Shown: positions 15,167 to 23,507 of the stretch, piece by piece
Layout of the letters: each line of letters opens with the position of its first letter
Numbering within the stretch: position 1 is the stretch's first letter
Assembly: GCF_024700075.1 (NCBI RefSeq)
Contig: NZ_JAJONE010000003.1
Coordinates: 158,214-222,213, forward strand
DNA: 64,000 nucleotides
Direction: 5' to 3'
Source of the DNA: Hymenobacter sp. J193
Lineage (GTDB): Bacteria > Bacteroidota > Bacteroidia > Cytophagales > Hymenobacteraceae
Notes under the pieces: model-generated
Databases searched by the model: none
What the model was told of the DNA's origin: nothing
Seen by the model: the letters and a program-made list of their open reading frames with translations, nothing else
Made by a program: the position numbers and the translations under genes

Positions 15167-17890
15167 ATGCGTTCCTTTTCTACATTGTGCACGCTGGGTT
15201 TACTCTTTGGAATTCCACTGAGTAGTATTGCCCAGCAGCAAACAGAGTTTTCGGGCACAGTTCAGACCGATGCCGGTGAGCCCTTACCCGGGGCCACGGT
15301 TTTTCTGAAGGGCACGTACCTTGGTTCCACAACCAACTCGGCCGGCAACTTCCGCCTGCTGGTTCCGGGCACTATGCTCCCCGCGCCGCTGATGGTTTCC
15401 TTTGTCGGGTATGAATCCGCGATGGATACGCTCAGCATTACGGGGCGCCCGCTGTTTATTATCCTGCAACCCAGTGCCGCCCTCATCAACGAAGTAGTGG
15501 TATCGGCCTCACGGGTGGAGGAGAACATCCTGCGCGCGCCCGTCACGGTCGATAAGCTCAACGCCCAGCACCTGGCCCGCCTGAGCACGCCCGACCTGGT
15601 CATGGGCCTGGCCCGCCAGAAGGGCGTGGACGTGACCAGCTCGGGCCTGCTGATGGCCAGCGCCAGCACGCGCGGCTTCAGCGGGGCCACCTCCGAACGC
15701 CTGGTGCAGCTCGTGGACATGATGGACACGCAATCCCCGAGCCTGAACATCAACCCCGGCAACGCCCTGGGCCTGCCGGAAGTGGACATGGCCTCGGTGG
15801 AGGTGCTGCACGGCCCCTCCTCGGCCCTGTACGGGGCCAACGCCTTCAACGGCGTGGTGCTGACCACCTCGAAAGATCCGTTCCAGCACCCGGGCCTGAG
15901 CGTGCGCCTGCGCGGGGGCACGCGCAGCTACCTGGACGGGCAGCTGCGCTACGCCCGGCGCCTGGGCCAGCGCTGGGCCCTCAAGCTGACGGGCAGCTAC
16001 GCCACGGGCCAGGAGTGGATTGCCGCCACCTACGACCCGCTCACGGCGGCCTACGCGCCGGGCAACAACGCCCAGGGCTCGGGCCTGGGCTACGACGCGG
16101 TGAACCGCTACGGGGACGTGGGCACCACGTTCGGCCCCACGGGCGGGGCGCTCAACGGCAAGACCGTGTTCATGCCCGGCTGGACCGAACGCGAAATCAT
16201 CGACGGCGATGACAAGGCCATGCTTTACCGCATAGTCCCTTCCCTTCATTTTTTGGTGACGGACAAGGTGAAAGCAATGGTGGAGTTCAAGCGGGCCCAG
16301 GGCACGACGGCTTACCAGTTTACCAACCGCTACCGTCTATCCAACTTTGCAACAAATCAATTCCGGGCGGAGCTGAAAAGTGACCGCTGGTTTGTGCTGG
16401 CCTACCAGACCCAGGATTTCGGCAAGAACTCCTATGATTTGCCCTTCACCGGCAGCTTCATCCAAACCCAGAAGGACCCTCGCAGCGAAGCTGGGCTAAG
16501 CTACGCCCAGCAGTACTTCGGGGCCTATGCCCTGGCCTACAACACGTTTTTGGCCAACCCGGCCAACGCCGGCAACACGGCCGGGGCCGAGCAGGCCGCC
16601 CGCGCGCAGGCCGCCCCCTTCCAGCTTACGGCCGGCTCCCCCGAGTTTAATGAGGCCCGCTCGCGGGTAGTGAATGACGCAACGCCTGGCGTGGGCTCCC
16701 GCATCAACCCCAGCTCACTGCTCAACGATGTATCGGGGCAGTACGATTATCAATCAAAGCTGGTGAACGCGGTTGTCGGCGGTGCCTCCCGCCAGTACCG
16801 GCTGGGTTCTGATGGCATGCTCTTCTCTGATCAGGACGGCAAGCGCATCATCAACGATGAGTTTGGAGCATACCTCCAACTTTCGAAAGAGCTGCTGCAG
16901 AACCGCCTGAAACTCACGGCTGCCGGGCGGGTCGATGACAGCAAAAACTTTAAGCCGGTGTTTTCGCCTCGGGGCTCGGCCGTGTTTGCCTTCGACAAGG
17001 CGAAGACGCACAACCTGCGGGCCAGTTATAACCAGGCCTACCGGACTCCAACCCAGCAAGGCCAGTACCTGAGCCTGGATCTTTCCCGGGTTTTGCTGCT
17101 GGGCAACATCAGCAATGGCTTCCAGGGCTATAGCACCGCCGTTGCCGGCTCCCTTGGCTCTATACTGAGCAATCCTGCTACGGCCCAGGAAACGCTGGAC
17201 ACCTACGCCTTGAATGCTGACCGGCTCAAACCGGAGCGTGTGGCCACGTGGGAAATCGGCTACAAGGGGCTGGTCGTGCCAAATGTCGTGCTTGATCTGA
17301 ACTATTACCGGTCGAGCTATCAGGACTTCATTGGCCAAGTGCGCTTGATTTCCAATATAGACGGGAGCCGTCCGACGCCGGCGCAGCTGGCGGCGGCGGC
17401 CACCGGGGCGCGGCCGCTGCAGACCGGCCCGACGCGCGTGATCCAGGTGCAGGCCAACGCGGCCCAGCAGGTGCACGCCTCCGGCAGCATGGCCTCGCTG
17501 ACTTACACGCCCCGCAAGCAGCTGAACCTGACGGGCAACTACACGCTCAGTTTGCTGGAGCGCAAGCGCCTGCCTGAGCGCTTCCAAGCGTACTACAACA
17601 CGCCCCGGCACAAGTTCAACCTGGGCGCTTACGGGGAAGTAGGCAAGGCCTTCAACTACTCGCTCAACTACCGCTGGGCCGAAGGCCATTTATTTGAGTC
17701 GCCGTTTGCTGCCGGTGAGCTGAAGGCCTACTCCTCCCTCGATGCGCAGGTTGGTTACCACCTGAGCAAGTATCATACGACGGTCCAGGCCGGGGGCACT
17801 AACCTGGCCAACACGACCAACATACAGGTCTACGGCGGCCCCCAGATTAGCCGGTTAGCCTATCTGGGCCTAACCGTTGAGCTGAAATAA
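15167..17890 (+). CDS. TonB-dependent outer-membrane receptor
   Basis: 907 residues starting MRSFSTLCTLGLLFGIPLSS, a signal peptide cleaved near SSIAQQ. A carboxypeptidase-regulatory-like domain follows (about 25-110: VQTDAGEPLPGATVFLKGTY, SAGNFRLLVPG). The TonB plug lies at about 115-235 (NEVVVSASRVEENILRAPVT, VEVLHGPSSALYGANAFNGV). The remainder is a barrel with many strands, including YKGLVVPNVVLDLNYYRSSY, and a last strand LAYLGLTVELK. Such receptors import substrates using TonB/ExbBD energy. The substrate is not evident and no SusD partner is adjacent, so it is not a standard polysaccharide locus. It is preceded by a regulated promoter and a long structured leader. Confidence 0.92.
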   Translation: MRSFSTLCTLGLLFGIPLSSIAQQQTEFSGTVQTDAGEPLPGATVFLKGTYLGSTTNSAGNFRLLVPGTMLPAPLMVSFVGYESAMDTLSITGRPLFIILQPSAALINEVVVSASRVEENILRAPVTVDKLNAQHLARLSTPDLVMGLARQKGVDVTSSGLLMASASTRGFSGATSERLVQLVDMMDTQSPSLNINPGNALGLPEVDMASVEVLHGPSSALYGANAFNGVVLTTSKDPFQHPGLSVRLRGGTRSYLDGQLRYARRLGQRWALKLTGSYATGQEWIAATYDPLTAAYAPGNNAQGSGLGYDAVNRYGDVGTTFGPTGGALNGKTVFMPGWTEREIIDGDDKAMLYRIVPSLHFLVTDKVKAMVEFKRAQGTTAYQFTNRYRLSNFATNQFRAELKSDRWFVLAYQTQDFGKNSYDLPFTGSFIQTQKDPRSEAGLSYAQQYFGAYALAYNTFLANPANAGNTAGAEQAARAQAAPFQLTAGSPEFNEARSRVVNDATPGVGSRINPSSLLNDVSGQYDYQSKLVNAVVGGASRQYRLGSDGMLFSDQDGKRIINDEFGAYLQLSKELLQNRLKLTAAGRVDDSKNFKPVFSPRGSAVFAFDKAKTHNLRASYNQAYRTPTQQGQYLSLDLSRVLLLGNISNGFQGYSTAVAGSLGSILSNPATAQETLDTYALNADRLKPERVATWEIGYKGLVVPNVVLDLNYYRSSYQDFIGQVRLISNIDGSRPTPAQLAAAATGARPLQTGPTRVIQVQANAAQQVHASGSMASLTYTPRKQLNLTGNYTLSLLERKRLPERFQAYYNTPRHKFNLGAYGEVGKAFNYSLNYRWAEGHLFESPFAAGELKAYSSLDAQVGYHLSKYHTTVQAGGTNLANTTNIQVYGGPQISRLAYLGLTVELK

Positions 17891-17953
17891 CTTCTACCGG
17901 TACTGGCCCGGCGGGTACCCACTCGCCGGGCCAGTACCATTATACCCTCGACC

Positions 17954-18535
17954 ATGAAACACTTGCGCATTTGGTTAGCCATCCTAGCAGGTATGGCAAC
18001 TGCAACGGCTCAGGGGCAATCGCTACCGTTGGAACAATTGCATAAGCTCAGCACGCTTCCACAGGGCTTGCCACTGGCAAAAATGACCACCGTGCTGCTG
18101 CCGGTTGGTTGGACCTACCAAGGCCACGTGGATATGTCTCCCGAAGTTTTCTGGACAACCGAGCTAATGGCTACGGATAGTCTGGATGGTGATACGCCTG
18201 AATTCTGGCTTAGCCTCCGGCCAATGCCGGGCAATCTAACGGACGTGCTATTCAAAACTCAGCTGGCGCGCAACTTCGAGCCACTGCGGCGGGAACTGAA
18301 GCGGATGAAAATTGAGCCTACACCCGTTTACTGCCTGGAGGGTAAGGGTGAGCGATATGAAACAGCTATCTACAGCCTAACGCTCTACAGTGGCAAGAAG
18401 GGGGCATATCGCTACATCGCCGTTCTGCACCCGATTCCGGCGCCGACCCCCATCGCACCAACTGCGCCGGCAGCCGTCGTGGAGCCTACGCCCGTGCTGC
18501 CCAGCTCGACGGTCGTTTCCACTACAACTCCCTGA
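17954..18535 (+). CDS. Hypothetical secreted protein
   Basis: 193 residues with a signal peptide (MKHLRIWLAILAGMATATAQ, cleaved near AQGQS). The mature part contains LLPVGWTYQGHVDMSPEVFW and VYCLEGKGERYETAIYSLTL, then a Pro/Thr/Ala-rich C-terminal tail (PIPAPTPIAPTAPAAVVEPT) that is probably disordered. It lies 63 bp after the TonB receptor on the same strand and may be co-transcribed with it. No known family. Confidence 0.6.
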   Translation: MKHLRIWLAILAGMATATAQGQSLPLEQLHKLSTLPQGLPLAKMTTVLLPVGWTYQGHVDMSPEVFWTTELMATDSLDGDTPEFWLSLRPMPGNLTDVLFKTQLARNFEPLRRELKRMKIEPTPVYCLEGKGERYETAIYSLTLYSGKKGAYRYIAVLHPIPAPTPIAPTAPAAVVEPTPVLPSSTVVSTTTP

Positions 18536-18558
18536 GTGTTATTTACCCTGCCCTCCAG

Positions 18559-18981
18559 ATGTTACCCTATCATCTCGGTTCCTTACTCGCCCGTCTCTGG
18601 CTTGCCGGCGTTGGGCTGGAATGCCCTACTGAAGCAGCAGTGCCGCCCCCGGCCGGCCTCTATCCCAGCGCTGAGCGGCCGGCTCGTCGATGGCTGACTG
18701 GTTCTGTAACCGACGAAATGACAAACCCGCTTTCCGGCGTCTCCGTGCGCCTGCGGGGGCTGTTTCCCCAGGAACGCATTACGGATTCCCTGGGCAGATT
18801 TTGCCTGCCGGTACCGGCCACTGGCAATGGCGCCGTGGTTGTTGTCTTCGAAGGCTACTACGCCCAGCAGCTGCTGATCGGCCAAGGAGAGACCCTACAT
18901 ATTGTGCTTCAGCCGATACCCGGTTTCCGGCGCCGCTTCAACCGCGGGGCCGTCAGCAGCACCCTACGCCGCTTCATGTAA
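18559..18981 (+). CDS. Carboxypeptidase-regulatory-like domain protein
   Basis: 140 residues. After an N-terminal hydrophobic segment the core is a CarboxypepD_reg-like beta sandwich: WLTGSVTDEMTNPLSGVSVR, SLGRFCLPVPATGNG, VVFEGYYAQQLLIGQGETLH. In Bacteroidota this domain is usually attached to TonB receptors or is found in small exported proteins. The C-terminus is basic. It lies 23 bp after the preceding gene and 9 bp before the peptidase gene, consistent with one operon. The signal sequence is weak, so export is uncertain. Confidence 0.6.
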   Translation: MLPYHLGSLLARLWLAGVGLECPTEAAVPPPAGLYPSAERPARRWLTGSVTDEMTNPLSGVSVRLRGLFPQERITDSLGRFCLPVPATGNGAVVVVFEGYYAQQLLIGQGETLHIVLQPIPGFRRRFNRGAVSSTLRRFM

Positions 18982-18990
18982 CTTGCGCCC

Positions 18991-20442
18991 ATGCTTCGCT
19001 CTATTCTTCTTGTCCTTTTGGTAGCCACGGCCCTACTCGGGGCCGTGGTCCTGTTTAGAACCCTTCGGTTTACGCCAATTTCCCCGCCGGCACCAGTGAA
19101 AAACCCGGTCGTGGCCAAGCTGCCGGCCGCCGCCGTTGAGCACCTGCAGGCAGCCGTGCGGCTCCGCACGGAATCCTATCGTTCGGGCAACGTGGCGGAT
19201 ACGTCCCAGTTTTTGGGCTTTCACCGATTGCTGCAGCGCACGTACCCGCTACTGCATCGGACACTGCGCCGCCAGGTTGTCGGCGGTTATTCGCTTTGCT
19301 ATGAGTGGGCCGGCCAGGAGCCTTCCGCCGCGCCAGTTATTGTGCTGGCGCACTATGATGTGGTCCCGGTAGATACGGCCACGCTGCCCCGCTGGAAATA
19401 CCCGCCGTTTGGGGCCGTACAGGCTCATGATACCATCTGGGGGCGTGGCACAACGGATAACAAGGCTAATGCGGTGGCGCTGCTGGAAGCCGTAGAAAGT
19501 GCCCTTCTGCGTGGCCAGCAGCCCCGGCGCACCGTTTTTCTGGTGCTGGGCCACGATGAGGAAGTTGGCGGTATGCACGGCGCGCGCCAGGTAGCGCAGC
19601 TGCTGCAGCGGCGGGGCATCCGCCCGGCCTTCGTACTGGATGAAGGCGGCTACATCACGCGCAGAAAGGTTCCGGGCATGGTTGGTCGCCCGGTTGCGTT
19701 GATTGGCACTGCCGAGAAAGGCTATCTCTCCCTGCAGCTGAGCGCCAGCCTTGCCGGTGGGCATGCGGCCATGCCGGAAAAAGAGTCGGCTGTCGGGTTG
19801 GTAGCCGGGGCCGTGGCCTCGCTCCAGCAGCAGGAGTTTGCCGCCCAGCTGACCCCGGCCATGCAGGACTTTGCCACCCACGTCGGGCCTCACCTGCCCT
19901 TCGGCCAACGGGTAGCCTTTGCCAATCAATGGCTGTTGCGGCCGCTTATTCTGCGCGCCTACCGTGCAACGGCTGCCGGCGCAGCAGCGGTCCGCACGAC
20001 GATTGCGCCCACTGTTCTCCAGGCGGGTATGAAGGATAACGTCATCCCGGCTTCGGCCTCAGCCATAGTGAATTTACGGTTACTGCCAACCACTACGGCC
20101 GCCGGCACGCTGGCGCAGGTGCGGGCCTGGTTGCCGGATCAGCGCGTTCAGGTCCGGCCCGTGGGCCCGGTCTCGGAACCGACGGCGGCGGCTTCGACGG
20201 AAACGCTGGGCTACCGCCTCATTGACCAGCAGCTGCACCAACTGGTGCCGGGAGTGGTTACCACGCCCTTTCTGTTCGTTGCCCAGTCCGATGCCCGGCA
20301 CTTTCAGCCCCTTACGACGGATATATACCGCTTTTCCCCCACTACTGACCCTCAGGGGATGCACGGTGAAAACGAATGCGTCTCCGTTGCCAGCTTCACG
20401 CAGACGTATTGTTATTTCGCCGGCATTCTGCGGGCGTTATAA
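18991..20442 (+). CDS. M20-family metallopeptidase (PM20D1/CPS1-like)
   Basis: 483 residues beginning with a membrane-spanning or signal segment (MLRSILLVLLVATALLGAVV). M20 motifs are in order: LAHYDVVPVD (metal ligand His121, Asp123), GRGTTDNKAN (Asp156), GHDEEVGG (general-base Glu190/191), LDEGGY (Asp217) and a C-terminal QGMHGENE (metal-ligand His). Residues about 225-380 form the dimerisation lid. The layout matches the PM20D1/carboxypeptidase-S group, which hydrolyses N-acyl amino acids or dipeptides. An N-terminal anchor suggests action in the periplasm. It is the last gene of the plus-strand unit and ends at a strong terminator. Confidence 0.9.
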   Translation: MLRSILLVLLVATALLGAVVLFRTLRFTPISPPAPVKNPVVAKLPAAAVEHLQAAVRLRTESYRSGNVADTSQFLGFHRLLQRTYPLLHRTLRRQVVGGYSLCYEWAGQEPSAAPVIVLAHYDVVPVDTATLPRWKYPPFGAVQAHDTIWGRGTTDNKANAVALLEAVESALLRGQQPRRTVFLVLGHDEEVGGMHGARQVAQLLQRRGIRPAFVLDEGGYITRRKVPGMVGRPVALIGTAEKGYLSLQLSASLAGGHAAMPEKESAVGLVAGAVASLQQQEFAAQLTPAMQDFATHVGPHLPFGQRVAFANQWLLRPLILRAYRATAAGAAAVRTTIAPTVLQAGMKDNVIPASASAIVNLRLLPTTTAAGTLAQVRAWLPDQRVQVRPVGPVSEPTAAASTETLGYRLIDQQLHQLVPGVVTTPFLFVAQSDARHFQPLTTDIYRFSPTTDPQGMHGENECVSVASFTQTYCYFAGILRAL

Positions 20443-20458
20443 TAGTCGGCACGAGGAC

Positions 20459-20492
20459 AAAAAGGGAAGCCTGGAGCAGGCTTCCCTTTTTT
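20459..20492 (+). terminator. Terminator of the TonB-M20 unit
   Basis: AAAAAGGGAAGCCT pairs with AGGCTTCCCTTTTT around GGAGC, followed by TTTCTT. Its position 17 bp after the M20 stop ends the plus-strand unit. Confidence 0.85.
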
Positions 20493-20527
20493 CTTGCAAA
20501 GTGCAAGATGGCAGGCCTCATCAAAAG

Positions 20528-21241
20528 CTACCTTATTATAATTTTTTCATCTTTAAGACGTTTGACAAGCGAAGCACATATTTCTATTGACGGCTTGGTA
20601 ATGGGTTGTGAGTTATTGTCTCTGTACTGAGCTATAACGATGGCTAAATGTCCTGCATGATATGCGAAATCACATAAGTTGAAATCTTCACTTGAATCAT
20701 TAGTTCTATGCTGATAACAAAAACTATGCACTCTTTCATGCACTATAGTGCCTGCAACATAAGTAGGGGTGCGAGAGGTCCTGTCTAAATTGTCAACATT
20801 GAAGTTGATTTTTTCTGAACAAGCTACTGTGCTTCCTGTGACATCGTCGTCAGTATAGCCGTCTTTAGCAACAAACTGCTTTACCGTCGGCAAGCCGCGC
20901 GACCGAAACTCAGAAAGGAAGAAGGTAACAGGATCTTTATGATGTTGTTCAGGAACCTCCTCTAACCGATCATGATCCCATTCATAGACTCCAGCAGTTG
21001 ATTGAGCAATGAGAATCCTCCTAAATAGAGAGTCATTAATAGAATTTTCAGCAATAGCCAATGCCGAAGTCAATTTCGTAAGCTGCTTATCAGTAAATTT
21101 TAAAGGAGCGCTTTTGTTTTCCTCTATAGGGTGGAGGGTATCGTATACTTTATCGTTCTGATTACAGCTCATCAAACTAGCTGAAATCAATACCAGTTGA
21201 AGACAAGTTAAGGTTAAGTAACCGAGAGAATTGGTCTTCAT
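20528..21241 (-). CDS. Lipoprotein with HExxH zinc-peptidase-like motif
   Basis: Starting at ATG 21241 (MKTNSLGYLTLTCLQ) the 237-residue protein has a lipobox ending SASLMSC (Cys26), so it is a lipoprotein. At residues 168-172 HERVH inside AGTIVHERVHSFCYQH is a consensus zincin motif, and His195/His198 in DFAYHAGHLAIV could supply the third ligand. The gene is markedly AT-rich (TTA, ATA and AAT codons frequent) against GC-rich neighbours, suggesting recent transfer. No family name known. A peptidase role is inference from the motif and export. Confidence 0.65.
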   Translation of the reverse strand: MKTNSLGYLTLTCLQLVLISASLMSCNQNDKVYDTLHPIEENKSAPLKFTDKQLTKLTSALAIAENSINDSLFRRILIAQSTAGVYEWDHDRLEEVPEQHHKDPVTFFLSEFRSRGLPTVKQFVAKDGYTDDDVTGSTVACSEKINFNVDNLDRTSRTPTYVAGTIVHERVHSFCYQHRTNDSSEDFNLCDFAYHAGHLAIVIAQYRDNNSQPITKPSIEICASLVKRLKDEKIIIR

Positions 21242-21383
21242 GGGTTCCAAGTCAGTTTTATAAAATTAGCCAAAACAGGTTGGCAGTATGAGTATAGCAA
21301 CAATAATCGGCATATCATAATATTTTAATAGATAATACACAAAGTATTAATTCTACTTTTTAATCGGGTAAGAAAAGTAGCCC

Positions 21384-21710
21384 CTATTTTGTCCCTGTCC
21401 GGTCAATTCCGTTCGGATGGCGCGTAATGCCCGGGCCCAATAAAGTGGAGTCCAGGACGGTATGCATCATCAGCTCCGCCAGCACTTTTTCGGGTGCCTC
21501 CGCCAGCCAGTCTGCCAACCGAAATACCTCCGCCAAACTCAGCCCTGCTGGATCTTTGCGCCGCTTCAGATAGGTGCGAAACGTCATGCCCAATCGATCC
21601 GTGATAGTGCGTACCGGTGCTTTTTTGGAATCTACCATTTCAGCAAACGTGCGGGCATTCGGCGCAATGGGCACGGCCTGGCCTGGGAACTCTACTGAAG
21701 GTTTAGGCAT
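21384..21710 (-). CDS. Small protein with helix-turn-helix-like core
   Basis: The start chosen is ATG 21710 (MPKPSVEFPGQAVPIAPNAR); an extension to 21785 runs towards a terminator and is unlikely. The core VRTITDRLGMTFRTYLKRRK, then LSLAEVFRLADWLAEAPEKV, has the pattern of an HTH/XRE-like fold (LGMTFRTYLKRRKDP as recognition region). The 108-residue product is likely a regulator. It lies close to a second small, probably DNA-related protein on the same strand, separated by a terminator. Confidence 0.55.
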   Translation of the reverse strand: MPKPSVEFPGQAVPIAPNARTFAEMVDSKKAPVRTITDRLGMTFRTYLKRRKDPAGLSLAEVFRLADWLAEAPEKVLAELMMHTVLDSTLLGPGITRHPNGIDRTGTK

Positions 21711-21795
21711 GAAAAACGGCTTGTTCAGGTTGTGAAGCGGCAAGAATGAAGACATTGGGCAACGCCCAAATGTAGAAAGACCCATCTAAAGCAAA

Positions 21796-21821
21796 AAACC
21801 CCGGCCGTCAGGCCAGGGTTT
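21796..21821 (-). terminator. Terminator of the 130-residue gene
   Basis: AAACCCCGGCC pairs with GGCCAGGGTTT around GTCA with one mismatch. The A-run on the left gives a U-tract on the minus strand. It lies 23 bp after the stop at 21844. Confidence 0.7.
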
Positions 21822-21843
21822 GCAAATGGGCTGTTGCCGAGCG

Positions 21844-22236
21844 TTAGCCATCGTCTTCGTCGTCGTCAGCCCGAGCGCTTCGTAGTTCCGGCGGCCCCGT
21901 AAAGGCATAAGGCGCCAATTGGATGCCACTCGTTGCTACATAGCCGCGGCAGTTACCATCCGTGCCTAGCTCTTCCGCTACCGAAACCCGGTAGCCGTAG
22001 GTGCGGAACATGCGCTGAAACAAGCGAAGCCGCTGGACGGTAAAGGCCGTTCGGCTCATACCAAAGGCCCCTTTCGGACCTTTCAGCAGGGCTCGGACTA
22101 CTGCCTGAGGCAGACGCACGTGCCGGCTGATGGCCGAAACATTCCAGGGTCGTTTAGGGTCGTCATTGCGTTCAAACCAAGTCTGGAGGTGCTGCCAGCC
22201 TTGGGGTTCGTCGTAGATAGTGCGTGCGGTCGGCAT
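21844..22236 (-). CDS. Small hypothetical protein, possible DNA-binding
   Basis: ATG 22236 gives MPTARTIYDEPQGWQHLQTW. It contains WNVSAISRHVRLPQAVVRAL, a helix-turn-helix-like segment, then basic helices RTAFTVQRLRLFQRMFRTYG, and an acidic tail ending DDDEDDG. 130 residues. An upstream ATG at 22311 lies in AT-rich non-coding-like sequence. The pairing of two HTH-like small genes at 21.4-22.2 kb suggests a regulatory pair of the element, but no family is recognised. Confidence 0.5.
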   Translation of the reverse strand: MPTARTIYDEPQGWQHLQTWFERNDDPKRPWNVSAISRHVRLPQAVVRALLKGPKGAFGMSRTAFTVQRLRLFQRMFRTYGYRVSVAEELGTDGNCRGYVATSGIQLAPYAFTGPPELRSARADDDEDDG

Positions 22237-22504
22237 GAGTGGAAGCAGGAAAGGCACCTGTCCTTTTATGGTGAAAAAAGCAATATTGCCATTACTGCTA
22301 ATCGCAAACAATGGCGGGCGAAATATGCCGAAATAAATCTAAATGTTCTCCATTTTAATACTTTACTTCTTGCAGATATTCTTGCGTTCAACCTAAAGTC
22401 GGGTCTTTTCAGATGACACCACACCCTGACAATGGTTTTGCCAACGAATGCCTGTTGACAGAATTATCGCTTAACGTAATTGGACGTATCGGACATGAGG
22501 TCTA

Positions 22505-23086
22505 CTACCGCAGGGTACTTACAAAAAAGTCGCGGGCGATGACATAGTTCTGCCCTATGAACAACGCTTTGAAAGGGGGAGCAATCCTCAACGGTTCCGG
22601 TACGAAGTATCGTGATTGTAGCAGTTCCTGCCATTCCCTGTAGGATGCTTCCACCTCAAATAACCAACAGAGTGCTTGAAGCTCATGGGTCACTTCGGTG
22701 GGGAGGTAGAACGTGTGCTGGTGGCCTTGCTGTAAGTATTCGCCTAACCACTGCTGGTTGCGTTGTACCCCACTCCACAGAGGAAGGAACGCCTGCCACT
22801 CCACCGCTAGGGTCACAAAGCGCTTGTAAAAGGCTGCTAGAAAACCGACAGGCAACCCTTTAGGTGCCCGAACGGTCAGGGCCGCGAGGGGACCATTGTA
22901 ATAGGTTAGAGCGGGGTGCTCGCCGTGATAGCTTACCGGTCCGCCAGTACCTCGCTTGAGAGTAGCGGCTACCTTGCGGTGAAAATCAATGCGGTGGACC
23001 TCTACGGCGGTAGTCAACTCTAAGTAGGTGGTTTGGCTATAGCGAACGGTGCCGGTAGGATACAGCGCACTGAATTGCTCCATCAT
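22505..23086 (-). CDS. Hypothetical protein (193 aa)
   Basis: Starts MMEQFSALYPTGTVRYSQTT and ends NYVIARDFFVSTLR. It is aromatic-rich and soluble (FVTLAVEWQAFLPLWSGVQR, EVEASYREWQELLQSRYFVP). No signal peptide. The second Met is an equally good start. It stands alone between two gene-poor stretches. I do not recognise any domain. Confidence 0.55.
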   Translation of the reverse strand: MMEQFSALYPTGTVRYSQTTYLELTTAVEVHRIDFHRKVAATLKRGTGGPVSYHGEHPALTYYNGPLAALTVRAPKGLPVGFLAAFYKRFVTLAVEWQAFLPLWSGVQRNQQWLGEYLQQGHQHTFYLPTEVTHELQALCWLFEVEASYREWQELLQSRYFVPEPLRIAPPFKALFIGQNYVIARDFFVSTLR

Positions 23087-23507
23087 GTCGTGAAGCTACG
23101 CAAGGCCAGGAAGTGTACAAAAGCGAGAGCTACTTCTTCACTTGCGCGGAGGCGCTTCACGGAATCCTTTCTTGACATAATGCTAGGTATAAGGCGATTC
23201 CCAAAGAATTTATATTGGCTGCGCTGATTTGGTAGGCAGGTAGCATTGCATAAAAAGCAGGAACGGTTGAGCCAGTATGATCACCTCCATAATGTAGCTG
23301 ATCTACATCAGCTTGACTTTTTACATTGGGATTATTAGCAATCCCGCCATCAGCAGTAACGAATCAAGCTATCTCTCCTGTTGAACCTACACGTGATACA
23401 GGATTAGTGATGATTCCTATAGCAAGAGACTAATTATATCTTATAGGGTCCGTGCGAGCGCTCCCAGCAGGTTACTGCCCGGGGCGTTTGCGTGAAGGCA
23501 CGAGCAC
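23087..23507. other. Gene-free stretch
   Basis: No frame longer than about 60 codons looks coding. Composition is mixed, with AT-rich patches near 23290-23450. No terminator hairpin with a U-tract or promoter that I would defend. The 3' part presumably carries the end of the transcript of the lipoprotein gene at 23508. Confidence 0.4.

Noticed and set aside
15509..16249. Long minus-strand frames inside the TonB receptor gene
   Set aside because: These are shadows of GC-rich codons. They have Ala/Arg/Gly-rich composition and no domain, while the plus strand reads a full TonB receptor.
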